Positions 50,640 through 61,328 of a DNA stretch of 64,000 nucleotides are shown piece by piece. The notes under the pieces were generated by a model. The model saw nothing but the letters and a program-made list of their open reading frames with translations. It did not search any database and had not been told where the DNA came from. The position numbers and the translations under genes are program-made. The stretch spans positions 558,001-622,000 of the forward strand of contig NZ_CP119988.1 in assembly GCF_029338515.1 (NCBI RefSeq), written 5' to 3'. Origin of the DNA: Haloglomus litoreum. GTDB taxonomy: Archaea > Halobacteriota > Halobacteria > Halobacteriales > Haloarculaceae. The stretch's first letter is position 1. The number at the start of each line of letters is the position of its first letter.

Positions 50640-52466
50640 ATGAGTCAGGGACGAGAAGCCAAGGTCTACGTGAACGGCAGTCTGGTCGGAACGCACCCCG
50701 AGCCCCGGGAACTCGCGGACAACATCCGCGAGGCCCGGCGGCGCGGCGAAATCAGTGACATGGTCAACGTCTCGGTCAAGGGACGCACCAACGAGGTCAT
50801 CGTCAACGCGGACGCCGGCCGGGCCCGGCGCCCGCTGCTGGTCATCGAGGACGGCGAGCCCCTCGCCAGCGAGGAGGAGGTCGAGGCGATGAAGGAGGGC
50901 GAACTGGCGTTCGAGGACCTCGTCGAGCGGGGCTACGTCGAGTTCATCGACGCCGAGGAGGAGGAGGACATCTACGTCGCCGTCGACGAGACGGATCTCA
51001 CCGAGCAGCACACCCACCTCGAGATCGACCCGCAGCTCATCTTCGGTATCGGCGCGGGGATGATCCCCTACCCGGAGCACAACGCGAGCCCGCGGATCAC
51101 GATGGGGTCGGGGATGATCAAGCAGTCGCTGGGGCTGCCGAGCGCGAACTACCGTATCCGGCCGGACACGCGCCAGCACCTGCTGCACTACCCGCAGCTC
51201 TCGCTGGTCAAGACCCAGACGACCGAGCAAATCGGCTACGACGAGCGCCCGGCGGCACAGAACTTCGTCGTCGCCGTCATGTCCTACGAGGGGTTCAACA
51301 TCGAGGACGCGCTGGTCCTGAACGAGGGTAGCGTCGACCGCGCGCTCGCTCGCTCGCACTTCTTCCGGACCTACGAGGGCGAGGAGCGCCGCTACCCGGG
51401 CGGTCAGGAGGACCGCTTCGAGATCCCGGACGACGAGGTGCGTGGCGCCCGCGGCGAGGACGCCTACACGCATCTCGACGAGGACGGCCTGGTCAACCCC
51501 GAGACGCGCGTCGGCGAGAACGACGTCCTGCTCGGGAAGACCTCGCCGCCGCGGTTCCTCGAGGAGCCCGACGACATGGGTGGCCTCTCGCCGCAGAAGC
51601 GCCGGGAGACGAGTGTCACGATGCGCTCGGGCGAATCGGGCGTCGTGGACACGGTCACGCTGATGGAGGGCGAGGACGGCTCGAAGCTCTCGAAGGTCTC
51701 CGTGCGCGACGAGCGTATCCCGGAACTCGGGGACAAGTTCGCCTCCCGACACGGCCAGAAGGGTGTCGTCGGTCACATCGCCCCCCAGGAGGACATGCCG
51801 TTCACGCAGGAGGGCGTGGTGCCGGACCTCATCCTCAACCCGCACGCGCTGCCGTCGCGGATGACGGTCGGTCACGTGCTGGAGATGCTGGGCGGCAAGG
51901 TCGGCTCCCTGGAGGGCCGACGTGTCGACGGTACCGCCTTCACGGGCGAGGACGAGGAGGAACTCCGTGAGGCACTGATCGACCGCGGTTTCAAGGACTC
52001 CGGGAAGGAGGTCATGTACTCCGGGGTCACGGGCGAGCGTATCGAGGCCGAGATCTTCGTCGGGACCATCTTCTACCAGAAGCTCTACCACATGGTCTCG
52101 AACAAGATCCACGCCCGCTCGCGCGGCCCGGTGCAGGTGCTGACCCGTCAGCCGACCGAGGGCCGTGCCCGCGAGGGCGGCCTCCGTGTCGGGGAGATGG
52201 AGCGCGACGTGCTCATCGGGCACGGCGCGGCGCTGGCGCTCAAGGAACGGCTGCTGGACGAGTCCGACCGCGAGCAGATCTACGTCTGTGCCCAGTGTGG
52301 CATGACGGCGGTCGAGAACGTCGAGCAGCGCCGGGTCTACTGCCCCAACTGCGGCGAGGAGACGGACGTCCACGAGGTGGAGATGAGCTACGCGTTCAAG
52401 CTCCTCCTGGACGAGATGAAGGCGCTCGGCATCGCCCCGCGCGTCGAACTGGCGGACGCGGTCTAA
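50640..52466 (+). CDS. rpoB1: DNA-directed RNA polymerase subunit B' (Rpo2C)
   Basis: The 608-aa protein carries the catalytic half of the beta-like subunit: [74 protein letters not shown] and [20 protein letters not shown]. Zinc ligands are in [22 protein letters not shown] (two CxxC). Length is normal and no intein interrupts it. The ATG is 66 bp after rpoB''. Confidence 0.97.
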   Translation: MSQGREAKVYVNGSLVGTHPEPRELADNIREARRRGEISDMVNVSVKGRTNEVIVNADAGRARRPLLVIEDGEPLASEEEVEAMKEGELAFEDLVERGYVEFIDAEEEEDIYVAVDETDLTEQHTHLEIDPQLIFGIGAGMIPYPEHNASPRITMGSGMIKQSLGLPSANYRIRPDTRQHLLHYPQLSLVKTQTTEQIGYDERPAAQNFVVAVMSYEGFNIEDALVLNEGSVDRALARSHFFRTYEGEERRYPGGQEDRFEIPDDEVRGARGEDAYTHLDEDGLVNPETRVGENDVLLGKTSPPRFLEEPDDMGGLSPQKRRETSVTMRSGESGVVDTVTLMEGEDGSKLSKVSVRDERIPELGDKFASRHGQKGVVGHIAPQEDMPFTQEGVVPDLILNPHALPSRMTVGHVLEMLGGKVGSLEGRRVDGTAFTGEDEEELREALIDRGFKDSGKEVMYSGVTGERIEAEIFVGTIFYQKLYHMVSNKIHARSRGPVQVLTRQPTEGRAREGGLRVGEMERDVLIGHGAALALKERLLDESDREQIYVCAQCGMTAVENVEQRRVYCPNCGEETDVHEVEMSYAFKLLLDEMKALGIAPRVELADAV

Positions 52467-52472
52467 TCCACT

Positions 52473-55445
52473 ATGTCAACAGGCCAATCCCCCAAGGAGA
52501 TCGGGTCGCTCAGCTTCGGGCTGATGGACCCCGAGGAGTACCGCGAGATGTCGGCCACGAAGGTCATCACGGCCGACACGTACGACGACGACGGGTTCCC
52601 CATCGACATGGGGCTGATGGACCCCCGGCTGGGCGTCATCGACCCCGGGCTGGAGTGCAAGACCTGCGGCAAGCACAGCGGCTCCTGTAACGGCCACTTC
52701 GGCCACATCGAGCTGGCCGCGCCCGTCATCCACGTCGGGTTCTCGAAGCTCATCCGGCGCCTGCTGCGCGGGACGTGCCGGGAGTGCTCGCGGCTCTGCC
52801 TGACCGAGGACGAGGCCCGCGAGTTCCGCTCGCGGCTCACCCGAACTCGCCAGCTCGGTGAGGACCTCAACGACGTGACCAAAGCGGCGATCCGGCAGGC
52901 CCGCAAGAAGGACCGCTGCCCGCACTGTGGCGAGGTCCAGTACGACATCCAGCACGAGAAGCCGACCACCTACTACGAGGTCCAGGACGTGCTCCACTCG
53001 GAGTACTCCGAGATGGTCGCCGCCGCGATGGAGGGCCGGCCGGTCACGCAGCTCGACGAGGACGAGGACACCGAGCGCGAGCCGATGCCGCCCCAGGAGC
53101 TCTCCGAGGAGACCGGCATCGAGGTCTCGCGCATCAACGAGATCCTCTCGGCCGAGTTCCGGCCGAAGGAGGACATGCGCAAGAAGCTGGAGAAGGCCCT
53201 CTCCATCGACCTCACCGAGGAGGACATGAACAAGCTGATGCCCAGCGACATCCGGGACTGGTTCGAGGACATCCCGGACGAGGACATCGAGACGCTGGGC
53301 ATCGACCCCTCGAAGTCCCGACCGGAGTGGATCATCCTGACCGTCCTGCCGGTCCCGCCCGTGACGGCGCGCCCGTCCATCACGCTGGACAACGGCCAGC
53401 GCTCCGAGGACGACCTCACGCACAAGCTGGTCGACATCATCCGCATCAACCAGCGGTTCATGGAAAATCGTGAGGCTGGTGCGCCCCAGCTCATCATCGA
53501 GGACCTCTGGGAACTGCTCCAGTACCACGTGACGACGTTCATGGACAACGAGATCTCGGGCACGCCGCCGGCCCGGCACCGCTCGGGCCGCCCGCTGAAG
53601 ACGCTCTCCCAGCGCCTGAAGGGCAAGGAGGGCCGCTTCCGTGGCTCGCTGTCCGGCAAGCGTGTCAACTTCTCCGCCCGGACCGTCATCTCGCCGGACC
53701 CGACCCTCTCGCTCAACGAGGTCGGCGTCCCCGAGCGCGTGGCCAGCGAGATGACCCAGACGATGAACGTCAACGAGCGGAACCTGGCCGACGCTCGCCG
53801 GTACGTCTCCAACGGCCCCGAAGGGCATCCGGGTGCGAACTACGTCCGGCGGCCGGACGGCCGCCGACTCAAGGTCACCGAGAAGAACTGCGAGGAGCTC
53901 GCCGAGAAGGTCGAGCCCGGCTGGGAGGTCGCACGTCACCTCATCGACGGCGACATCGTCATCTTCAATCGGCAGCCGTCGCTCCACCGGATGTCCATCA
54001 TGGCCCACGAGGTGGTCGTGATGCCGTACAAGACGTTCCGCCTGAACACGGTCGTCTGCCCGCCGTACAACGCCGACTTCGACGGCGACGAGATGAACAT
54101 GCACGCGCTCCAGAACGAGGAGGCGCGTGCCGAGGCACGGGTGCTGATGCGGGTCCAGGAGCAGATCCTCTCGCCCCGCTTCGGCGAGAACATCATCGGC
54201 GCCATCCAGGACCACATCTCCGGGACCTACCTCCTCACCCACGAGAACCCGCACTTCAACGAGACGCAGGCGCTGGACCTGCTCCGGGCGACCTCTATCG
54301 ACGAACTGCCCGCCTCCGACGGCGAGGACGAGGAGACCGGCGAGCCGTACTGGACCGGCCGCACGGTCTTCTCGGAGCTCCTGCCCGACGACCTCGACCT
54401 GGAGTTCACCTCCAGCGCGGGCGACACGGTCCTCATCGAGGACGGCCAGCTGACGGAGGGGACCATCGACGAGGACGCCGTCGGGGCGTTCGGCGGCGAG
54501 ATCGTCGACACCATCTGCAAGCTCCACTCGAACACCCGCGCGAGGCAGTTCGTCAACGAGGTGGCGACGCTCGCGATGCGCTCGATCATGCACTTCGGGT
54601 TCTCGCTGGCCATCGACGACGAGTCCATCGAGCCCGAGGCCGAGGCCCAGATCGACGAGGCCATCGAGAACGCCGAGGAGCGGGTCCAGGAACTCATCTC
54701 GACCTACGACGCCGGCGAGCTGGAGTCGCTGCCCGGCCGCACCGTCGACGAGACGCTGGAGATGAAGATCATGCAGACGCTGGGCAAGGCCCGTGACTCC
54801 GCGGGTGACATCGCGGAGGACTACTTCGACGACGACAACCCCGCCGTCGTCATGGCGCGCTCCGGCGCGCGTGGGTCGATGCTGAACCTGACCCAGATGG
54901 CCGGCTGTGTCGGCCAGCAGGCGGTCCGGGGCGAGCGCATCAACCGCGGCTACGAGGGCCGCACGCTCTCCCATTACCTGCCCGACGACCTGTCGGCCGA
55001 CGCCCACGGCTTCGTGGAGAACTCCTACCGGAACGGGCTGACCCCGCGGGAGTTCTTCTTCCACGCGATGGGCGGCCGCGAGGGCCTGGTCGACACCGCC
55101 GTTCGAACGTCGAAGTCCGGCTACCTCCAGCGGCGGCTGATCAACGCGCTGTCGGAACTGGAGACGCAGTACGACGGCACCGTCCGGGATACCTCCGACA
55201 CCATCGTCCAGTTCGAGTTCGGCGAGGACGGCACCTCCCCGGTGCAGGTCTCCTCGAGCGACGACAACGACATCGACGTGGAGGCCATCACCGAGCGCGT
55301 CATGGACGAGGAGTTCGCGGACGAGGCCGAGAAGGAGCAGTTCCTCTCGCGCGCGGCCGTCGAGACGAACATCTCGGAGCACCAGGACTCCTGGAAGACC
55401 GGTCGCACCGCCGGCACGAGCACGGAGGTGGAGTCGGATGACTGA
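52473..55445 (+). CDS. rpoA1: DNA-directed RNA polymerase subunit A' (Rpo1N)
   Basis: The 990-aa subunit has the zinc clamp motif [20 protein letters not shown], a second cysteine/histidine cluster [30 protein letters not shown], the Mg2+-binding [12 protein letters not shown] of the active centre and the bridge-helix region [23 protein letters not shown]. The C-terminal tail of about 100 residues is acidic. It overlaps rpoA'' by 8 nt. Some haloarchaea carry inteins here; this gene does not. Confidence 0.98.
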   Translation: MSTGQSPKEIGSLSFGLMDPEEYREMSATKVITADTYDDDGFPIDMGLMDPRLGVIDPGLECKTCGKHSGSCNGHFGHIELAAPVIHVGFSKLIRRLLRGTCRECSRLCLTEDEAREFRSRLTRTRQLGEDLNDVTKAAIRQARKKDRCPHCGEVQYDIQHEKPTTYYEVQDVLHSEYSEMVAAAMEGRPVTQLDEDEDTEREPMPPQELSEETGIEVSRINEILSAEFRPKEDMRKKLEKALSIDLTEEDMNKLMPSDIRDWFEDIPDEDIETLGIDPSKSRPEWIILTVLPVPPVTARPSITLDNGQRSEDDLTHKLVDIIRINQRFMENREAGAPQLIIEDLWELLQYHVTTFMDNEISGTPPARHRSGRPLKTLSQRLKGKEGRFRGSLSGKRVNFSARTVISPDPTLSLNEVGVPERVASEMTQTMNVNERNLADARRYVSNGPEGHPGANYVRRPDGRRLKVTEKNCEELAEKVEPGWEVARHLIDGDIVIFNRQPSLHRMSIMAHEVVVMPYKTFRLNTVVCPPYNADFDGDEMNMHALQNEEARAEARVLMRVQEQILSPRFGENIIGAIQDHISGTYLLTHENPHFNETQALDLLRATSIDELPASDGEDEETGEPYWTGRTVFSELLPDDLDLEFTSSAGDTVLIEDGQLTEGTIDEDAVGAFGGEIVDTICKLHSNTRARQFVNEVATLAMRSIMHFGFSLAIDDESIEPEAEAQIDEAIENAEERVQELISTYDAGELESLPGRTVDETLEMKIMQTLGKARDSAGDIAEDYFDDDNPAVVMARSGARGSMLNLTQMAGCVGQQAVRGERINRGYEGRTLSHYLPDDLSADAHGFVENSYRNGLTPREFFFHAMGGREGLVDTAVRTSKSGYLQRRLINALSELETQYDGTVRDTSDTIVQFEFGEDGTSPVQVSSSDDNDIDVEAITERVMDEEFADEAEKEQFLSRAAVETNISEHQDSWKTGRTAGTSTEVESDD

Positions 55446-56691
55446 CTACGACGTCTCCGACGACGCCGAGGCGCTCGTCGAGGACACCGACCTCCCGCGA
55501 CGGCTCAAGGACGAGGTGTACGAGGCCATCGAGGGCCGGGACGTGCCCACCGAGAAGGTCGACGAGATCGCCCAGGCCGTCGAGTCACGCTACCTCGAGA
55601 CGCGTGTCGACCCGCTCGACCCCGTCGGGACGGTGTCGGCGCAGTCCATCGGGGAGCCCGGCACCCAGATGACGATGAACACCTTCCACTACGCGGGCGT
55701 CGCGGAGATCGACGTCACGCAGGGGCTGCCCCGGCTCATCGAGCTGGTCGACGCCCGGAAGACCCCGGACACGCCGATGATGACGGTCCACCTCGAGGAC
55801 GAATACGCGGTCGACCGCGAGCGCGCCCACGAGGTCGTCTGGGGTATCGAGGCCACCCGCATCCTCGCGCTGGGTGACGTGTCCACGAACGTCGCGGACA
55901 TGATCGTCCGCATCGACCTCAACGAGGATACGCTCCACGAGCGCTGGCCCACGGTCGACGACACCGCCGAGATCGTCGAGGAGATCGCCTCCACCATCGA
56001 GAAGAAGCTGGGTGTCGAGACGAGCACGATGGTCGGCACGGACGGGTCGGCCATCGAGTTCGGCCCGGAGGACCCATCCTACCGGGACCTGCTCCAGCAG
56101 GTCGAGGAGCTGCGCGACATCGTGTTCAAGGGCATCGACGAGGTGTCCCGGGTCGTCATCCGGAAGGAGGAGATCGAGGACCCCGAGATCGCCGAGGAGC
56201 TCGACGCCGAGGAGGAGTTCGTCCTCTACACCGAGGGAAGTGCCTTCGGCGACGCCCTGAAGATCGAGGGTGTCGACGCCTCCCGGACGACGTGCAACAA
56301 CATCCACGAGATCCGCGCCGAGCTCGGCATCGAGGCGGCCCGCGAGGCCATCATCGAGGAGACGATGAACACGCTCGAGGAGCAGGGCCTCGACGACGTG
56401 AACATCCGCCACCTGATGCTGGTCGCGGACATCATGACCAACCGCGGCACCATCGAGTCCATCGGCCGGCACGGCATCTCCGGCAACAAGCAGTCCGTGC
56501 TCGCCCGCGCCGCGTTCGAGGTCACGGTCAACCACCTGCTCGACGCGGCCATCCACGGCGAGGTCGACGACCTCAACGGCGTCACGGAGAACGTCATCGT
56601 CGGCAAGCCCATCAAACTGGGCACCGGCGACGTGAACCTGCGGATGGGCGCGAAGCAGACCGGCGGGAGCGGCGGCCCGGCCGACGACTGA
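55438..56691 (+). CDS. rpoA2: DNA-directed RNA polymerase subunit A'' (Rpo1C)
   Basis: The 417-aa protein completes the largest subunit: trigger-loop region [40 protein letters not shown], and the C-terminal [20 protein letters not shown] with [20 protein letters not shown]. It ends the visible operon; the next gene is on the opposite strand, so nusA, rps12 and rps7, which usually follow, are not here. Confidence 0.97.
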   Translation: MTDYDVSDDAEALVEDTDLPRRLKDEVYEAIEGRDVPTEKVDEIAQAVESRYLETRVDPLDPVGTVSAQSIGEPGTQMTMNTFHYAGVAEIDVTQGLPRLIELVDARKTPDTPMMTVHLEDEYAVDRERAHEVVWGIEATRILALGDVSTNVADMIVRIDLNEDTLHERWPTVDDTAEIVEEIASTIEKKLGVETSTMVGTDGSAIEFGPEDPSYRDLLQQVEELRDIVFKGIDEVSRVVIRKEEIEDPEIAEELDAEEEFVLYTEGSAFGDALKIEGVDASRTTCNNIHEIRAELGIEAAREAIIEETMNTLEEQGLDDVNIRHLMLVADIMTNRGTIESIGRHGISGNKQSVLARAAFEVTVNHLLDAAIHGEVDDLNGVTENVIVGKPIKLGTGDVNLRMGAKQTGGSGGPADD

Positions 56692-56783
56692 GCGACTGGC
56701 TGACAGACTTCTGTCTTATACCTATCCCCGGGGACGAATACGAGAGATATATGGGAAAATATGGATTTTCTGTTTCAATAGAC

Positions 56784-57236
56784 TCAGCTCGACCCTTCTT
56801 CGCCTGATTCGTCCTCATCATCCTCCACGAGTGGGTCAAGCAGCGAGTCCTCATCCCGGAAGTCGACCTCGATGACACGCATCGCGTTGGCGATAGCGAC
56901 GACGCCGAGGCCAACGGCGGTCAGTAGGGCTCCGTCGTATACGTACGCCAAGACGGCGGCGGCAGCTGCCGAGAGCGTGATTATTCCATAGAGACCTGTT
57001 GAGGGTCGAAAGTCAGAGCGGGTGAGGTCAACCACGACGGCACCCAGCGAGGTGACAGACGCGATACCGCCCAAAAGAAGCACCGTCGGAAAGTCGCTGC
57101 CGTTTCCGGCCGCGTAGAGAGCCGTCAGGGCTGCTGCGGCGAGCCCGAAGATGAGCAGGAGGTTGCCCTCGGGCGACAGCCGGCCGTCGCGCTCGGGCCC
57201 CCGGGGCCCGCCGTCGCCGTCGTCCCCGTCGCTCAT
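56784..57236 (-). CDS. Four-helix membrane protein, unknown
   Basis: The 150-aa protein has an acidic N-terminus (MSDGDDGDGGPRGPERDG), four helices (LLLIFGLAAAALTALYAA, TVLLLGGIASVTSLGAVVV, LYGIITLSAAAAAVLAYVY, ALLTAVGLGVVAIANAMRVI) and a very acidic C-terminal tail. I recognise no family. It converges on rpoA'', and AT-rich DNA (56701-56783) between them probably holds both terminators. Confidence 0.72.
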   Translation of the reverse strand: MSDGDDGDGGPRGPERDGRLSPEGNLLLIFGLAAAALTALYAAGNGSDFPTVLLLGGIASVTSLGAVVVDLTRSDFRPSTGLYGIITLSAAAAAVLAYVYDGALLTAVGLGVVAIANAMRVIEVDFRDEDSLLDPLVEDDEDESGEEGSS

Positions 57237-57366
57237 ACCCGCGGGTCGGCAGCCTGGGGTATGTGCCTTGCGACCCCGGATGGTTCGGTCGGGCGCCGGC
57301 ACGGGGCGACCGGGGACCGTCGCGTGGCGGTCGACCGGCGTCGAGCGACGGTCGGGCCCCGGCCGG

Positions 57367-58842
57367 TCACTTCCGCCCGGTCCACTTCGCCAGCAGGAGC
57401 GTCCCCTCGAAGAGGACGATCATCGTCGCCGCGACGATGATGGGCGCCATCCCGGTCGGGTCCGGGCTGAACAGGAAGGCCAGGCCGGCGAACGCGCCCC
57501 AGAAGTAGAGGCGCTTGCTCGCCATCCATCCCCGCGTGACGATACCCATCATCAGCGCGAGGCTGATGAACAGGGGAATCTGGAAGATGATGGCGAAGCC
57601 GCCCAGCATCAGCACCATCAGGTCGAACGTCTCGGTCAGGCCGAACGCGATGACGGTGGCGTCCTCCGAGTAGAAGACGAAGTAGGTGAAGATGGCCGGC
57701 AGGACCAGGAAGTGCGCGAAGGCGACGCCGGCCGCCGCGAGGATGAGGCTGGTCGGGACGCTGGCGAGGTAGTAGCGGCGCTCTTTGGGGTAGAGCCCGG
57801 GCCGCATGAACAGGTAGGTCTCGTAGACGAACACCGGGAGCGAGATGACGAGCCCCGCGAGCGTGGCCATCTTCAGCCGCGCGAAGATGAGCGCCAGCGG
57901 GTTGTAGACGCGGGCACAGGCCGCACCGCCCTGGGCGATGTCGGGGTTGGCTGGGCACTGGGCGAGCTGGCCGGGCAGGTAGGTGAACCAGAGGAAGTTG
58001 ATGATCCGCTCGGCGAACGGGAAGACGACCGCCGAGACCACCGCCAGCACGACGATGACCACGCCCAGCCGCCGGACCATCTCCTCGATGTGGTCGGCCA
58101 GCGGCATCTCCTCGTCGCTGGCCGGCCCGTCCTGGTAGCCCTCCACGGTCGTCGTGGAGGTCGGGTCCGCGTACCCGCCGTCGGACTCCGTCTGACTGGC
58201 ACCAGGGGCCTCCCCTGCGGCGCCGTCGGCCTCGGCCGGCGGGGCGGCGGGCATCTCGCCCTGGCGGTCGCCCTCGACCGACTGCTCGGGTACGTTCGGG
58301 TTCGCGGGGTACGACTCGTCGTCCTCGTCGGGGTCGTACTCCGGCGTCTCCATCTCGACGTCCGGGAACGGGTCCTCCCAGTCCTCGGTGTCCTCGGGCC
58401 CCCACTGCTTGTCGGGGTCGCCCGCGGGTTCGAGGTCCGACTGCGAGACCGGCTCCGTGTCCGTCTCGGGGTCGGCGTCGGTGTCGCCCTGCGCGTCGGC
58501 ATCCGTCTCCGAGGGCTCCTCGGCGTCGGCCCCGTACGGACCGTCGCTGACGCGCTCGTCGGCCGCGGCCCCCGGGTCGTCCTCGGCGTCGAGCGGACGG
58601 TCGTCGTCGCCCCCCTCGACGGGCTCGTCGCTCGCATCCGTGGGGTCGTCGCCGTCCTCTTCGGGGTCGTCGACAGCCTCGGACGGCTCTTCGGACTCGT
58701 CGACGGGTTCGTCGGTGCCGTCCTCCTCGGACCCGTCGCTGTCGGAGCCGTCGCTCGCTGGCTCGTCGACAGCCTCGGACGGCTCTTCGGACTCGTCGTC
58801 GGCGTCGTCCGACGGTGGCCGGTCCGACCCCTCGTCGTCCAT
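57367..58842 (-). CDS. tatC: Twin-arginine translocase subunit TatC with long acidic N-terminus
   Basis: The last 260 residues are TatC: PLADHIEEMVRRLGVVIVVL, PLALIFARLKMATLAGLVISLPVFVYETYLFMRPGLYPKERRYY, FGLTETFDLMVLMLGGFAI and FIS-ALMMGIVTRGWMASKRLY, with six helices. It is the receptor that recognises twin-arginine signals, the main export route in haloarchaea. The first 230 residues are disordered, extremely Asp/Glu/Ser-rich, and include an internal duplication (SEEPSEAVDEP and SEEPSEAVDDP). The ATG at 58842 is chosen because upstream sequence is in another composition. Downstream of hisG on the same strand. Confidence 0.93.
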   Translation of the reverse strand: MDDEGSDRPPSDDADDESEEPSEAVDEPASDGSDSDGSEEDGTDEPVDESEEPSEAVDDPEEDGDDPTDASDEPVEGGDDDRPLDAEDDPGAAADERVSDGPYGADAEEPSETDADAQGDTDADPETDTEPVSQSDLEPAGDPDKQWGPEDTEDWEDPFPDVEMETPEYDPDEDDESYPANPNVPEQSVEGDRQGEMPAAPPAEADGAAGEAPGASQTESDGGYADPTSTTTVEGYQDGPASDEEMPLADHIEEMVRRLGVVIVVLAVVSAVVFPFAERIINFLWFTYLPGQLAQCPANPDIAQGGAACARVYNPLALIFARLKMATLAGLVISLPVFVYETYLFMRPGLYPKERRYYLASVPTSLILAAAGVAFAHFLVLPAIFTYFVFYSEDATVIAFGLTETFDLMVLMLGGFAIIFQIPLFISLALMMGIVTRGWMASKRLYFWGAFAGLAFLFSPDPTGMAPIIVAATMIVLFEGTLLLAKWTGRK

Positions 58843-58892
58843 CACCGGAACGTGCGGTCCATGCGCTTGTAAGCCTTCCCTCCTCGCGTCCC

Positions 58893-59783
58893 CTACTCGA
58901 CCAGGCGCTCGATTTCGGTGACGAGGATGTCCCGTGCACCGGCCTGTTTCAGTCGGGTGATCGTCTCGAACACCTCCCGCTCGTCGACGACGACGTGGAC
59001 CGCGACGGCCCCCTGTCCGTCGTCGCCCTCGTCCCCGGGCGTCGAGGATGCCCGGCTGTCGACGTCCATCACCGTCGGGCCGCCCATGCCGGGGATGACC
59101 TCCTCCACGGCCGCGAGCCGGTCCTTCGGGACGTTCATCATCAGGTAGCGCTTGTCCTCGGCCGCCAGGACGCTCTCGAGCGCGGTCGTGAGCTGGCGGA
59201 CCTTCTCGTCGTCGGCGCGCGACGGGTTCGCGTACAGTCGCACGGAGGACTGCAGCACCTCCTCGACGACCGCGAGTCGGTTCATCCGGAGCGTGGTCCC
59301 GGTGGAGGTGATGTCGACGATGGCGTCGGCCATCTCCACGTGCGGCGTGAGTTCCGTCGCGCCCGACACCTCGACGATGTCCGGGCTCACGTCGGTCCCC
59401 GCGAAGAAGTTCCGGGTCACGGTCGGGAACTCCGTGGCGACGGTGCCGCCCTCGAGGTCCGCGGCCTCGGTCACGTCGCCGTCCTCGGGGGCCGCGAGGA
59501 CGAGCCGGCACTTGCCGAACTCCAGGTCCAATAGCTCCGCGAGTCCCGCGCCGTGTTCGTGCTCGGACACCTGGTCGCGGCCGGTGATGCCGACCGCGGC
59601 GGCGCCGTCCGCGACGTAGGCGGGGATGTCGGCAGCCCGGGCGAACAGCACCTGCACGTCCGGATCGACGGTGTCGGCGTACAGCTTCCGGTCGCTCCCG
59701 TCCTCGACGTGGAGGCCCGCTCGCTCGAGGAGGTCCAGCGTCGGCTCGTGGAGGCGTCCCTTGTTGGGTACCGCGATGCGCAT
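58893..59783 (-). CDS. hisG: ATP phosphoribosyltransferase (long form)
   Basis: The 296-aa enzyme begins [20 protein letters not shown] and contains [48 protein letters not shown] and [11 protein letters not shown], then a C-terminal HisG_C regulatory domain with [13 protein letters not shown] and [14 protein letters not shown]. It condenses ATP with PRPP, the first step of histidine synthesis, and the C-terminal domain normally binds histidine for feedback inhibition. It is separated from other his genes, as usual in haloarchaea. Divergent from the DUF389 gene; tatC follows 50 bp after it. Confidence 0.97.
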   Translation of the reverse strand: MRIAVPNKGRLHEPTLDLLERAGLHVEDGSDRKLYADTVDPDVQVLFARAADIPAYVADGAAAVGITGRDQVSEHEHGAGLAELLDLEFGKCRLVLAAPEDGDVTEAADLEGGTVATEFPTVTRNFFAGTDVSPDIVEVSGATELTPHVEMADAIVDITSTGTTLRMNRLAVVEEVLQSSVRLYANPSRADDEKVRQLTTALESVLAAEDKRYLMMNVPKDRLAAVEEVIPGMGGPTVMDVDSRASSTPGDEGDDGQGAVAVHVVVDEREVFETITRLKQAGARDILVTEIERLVE

Positions 59784-59913
59784 ACCGCCCCCTCGCGGCC
59801 GACCGGGGAAGACGTTTCGGGCGGTACCCGCCGGCGGTTCGGGGCGGTGTCGGTCGGTGCCCGCCGCCGGCCGAACCACGAGTACTTATCCGGGGCCCGC
59901 GACAGACTCGCCC

Positions 59914-61284
59914 GTGCGACTCGTCCACGCCTCGCTCCCGCCGGGGACGTACGGCAAGGCCGTCGCGCTCCTCGAGGAGGAGGGCATCGACTACACGGTC
60001 ACTGAGGAGACCAGCGACCGCTACACGCACGTAGTGAGTTTCCCGCTCCCGACCAACGCCGTCGAACCGGTGCTCGCATCGCTACAGGATATCGGGGTCG
60101 ACGGGGACGCGATGACGGTCGTGACGGAGGCCCAGGCCGTCACCTCCGGGCAGTTCGAGTCGCTGGAGGAGCGGTTCGCCGAGGAGGAACCCAGCGAGGA
60201 CCGCATCGCCCAGGTCGAGCTCCGCGAGACCGCCGAGAGCCTCGCCTCCACCCCCGCGACCTACGTCTCCCTGACGGTCGTGAGTGCGGTGGTCGCGACG
60301 GCCGGACTGCTGCTGGACTCGCCGGCGACGGTCGTCGGGTCGATGGTCATCGCGCCGCTCATCGGCCCGGCGATGGCCGCTGCCGTTGGGACCGTCATCG
60401 ACGACGGTGAACTGTTCCGCCGCGGCGTGAAGTTCCAGGCCATCGGCGTCCTGCTCTCGGTTCTGGCGGCGACGGGCTTTGCGTTCCTCGTGGAGGCGAC
60501 CAACCTCGTCCAGGTGACCGACCCGCGAGCCATCGAGCAGGTTCGGGAGCGGCTCTCGCCGGACTTCCTCTCGCTCGCGGTCGCGCTCGGGGCCGGGACC
60601 GCGGGCGCGATCTCGCTCACCACCGGCGTCTCGACCGCGCTCGTCGGCGTCATGATCGCCGTCGCGCTCATCCCGCCCGCCGCAACCATCGGTATCGGCA
60701 TCGCCTACGGGCTGGAGGCGGTCGCGCTCTCGGCGGGCGTCCTCACGCTGGTCAACCTGCTCTCCATCGAACTGGCGGCGCTCATCGTCCTCTACTACGC
60801 CGGCTACGCCCCCGAGGGGTTCCTCCAGGCGAAGGGGGCCCGGATGGCGACCATCAAACGCGTCGGCGCGCTCCTCGTCGCCATCGCCCTCCTCTCGGTC
60901 TTCCTCGGTGGCGTCACCTACGACTCCTACCAGCAGGCTCGCACCGAAGACGCGATCCAGACCGCTATCGACGACGCGCTGGTCGAGGAGTACCCCGGGG
61001 TCGAGCGCCTCGACGTCGGCATCGACACCAGCCAGCGGTACCTCATCTTCGACCGCCCGACGGGGGTGAGCGTCACGGTCGGGGTGCCGCCGGGGACCGA
61101 TACGGCCGGACTGGTGACGACGCTCGACGCGACCATCGACGCCGCCGTCGGCCACGACGTCCGGCTGGAGGTCCGCTTCGTCACCGTCGAGCACGCCGAG
61201 CGGCTGTCCCGCCCCGCCCCGCCCGCGAGCGGGCCCCACGCGAGCGGCGGTCCCCCCGGCGTCGACGCTCAAACGGGCGTTTGA
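59914..61284 (+). CDS. DUF389/TIGR00341 membrane protein
   Basis: The 456-aa protein starts with a soluble ACT-like domain (VRLVHASLPPGTYGKAVALL to about residue 95) followed by the DUF389 membrane core: TYVSLTVVSAVVATAGLLLDSPATVVGSMVIAPLIGPAMAAAVG, GAGTAGAISLTTGVSTALVGVMIAVALIPPAATIGIG and AALIVLYYAGYAPEGF (quoted in part). It ends in an extracellular or cytosolic domain of about 120 residues. The family is widespread and its function unproven. The GTG is leaderless behind gtacttatcc. The stop codon lies inside the first regulatory palindrome. Confidence 0.88.
   Translation: MRLVHASLPPGTYGKAVALLEEEGIDYTVTEETSDRYTHVVSFPLPTNAVEPVLASLQDIGVDGDAMTVVTEAQAVTSGQFESLEERFAEEEPSEDRIAQVELRETAESLASTPATYVSLTVVSAVVATAGLLLDSPATVVGSMVIAPLIGPAMAAAVGTVIDDGELFRRGVKFQAIGVLLSVLAATGFAFLVEATNLVQVTDPRAIEQVRERLSPDFLSLAVALGAGTAGAISLTTGVSTALVGVMIAVALIPPAATIGIGIAYGLEAVALSAGVLTLVNLLSIELAALIVLYYAGYAPEGFLQAKGARMATIKRVGALLVAIALLSVFLGGVTYDSYQQARTEDAIQTAIDDALVEEYPGVERLDVGIDTSQRYLIFDRPTGVSVTVGVPPGTDTAGLVTTLDATIDAAVGHDVRLEVRFVTVEHAERLSRPAPPASGPHASGGPPGVDAQTGV
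61269..61284. promoter_or_regulatory. TCAAAC-N4-GTTTGA palindrome before the first SIMPL gene
   Basis: TCAAACG-gg-CGTTTGA is a perfect 16-bp palindrome. It overlaps the stop codon of the DUF389 gene, lies about 10 nt upstream of the TATA-like cacttttccc and 44 nt before the ATG. Position upstream of the TATA box suits an activator site. Confidence 0.65.
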
Positions 61285-61328
61285 CATTCGACGAGACACT
61301 TTTCCCACCCCGTTCCAGGCCGGGATGC

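Noticed and set aside
48702-56556. Very long minus-strand open frames (over 900 codons) opposite the RNA polymerase genes
   Set aside because: They mirror the codon bias of genuine rpo genes at very high GC; their translations lack recognisable domains, and the plus-strand genes are unambiguous.
49002-56691. Inteins in the RNA polymerase subunits
   Set aside because: All four large subunits have normal lengths and uninterrupted active-site motifs.
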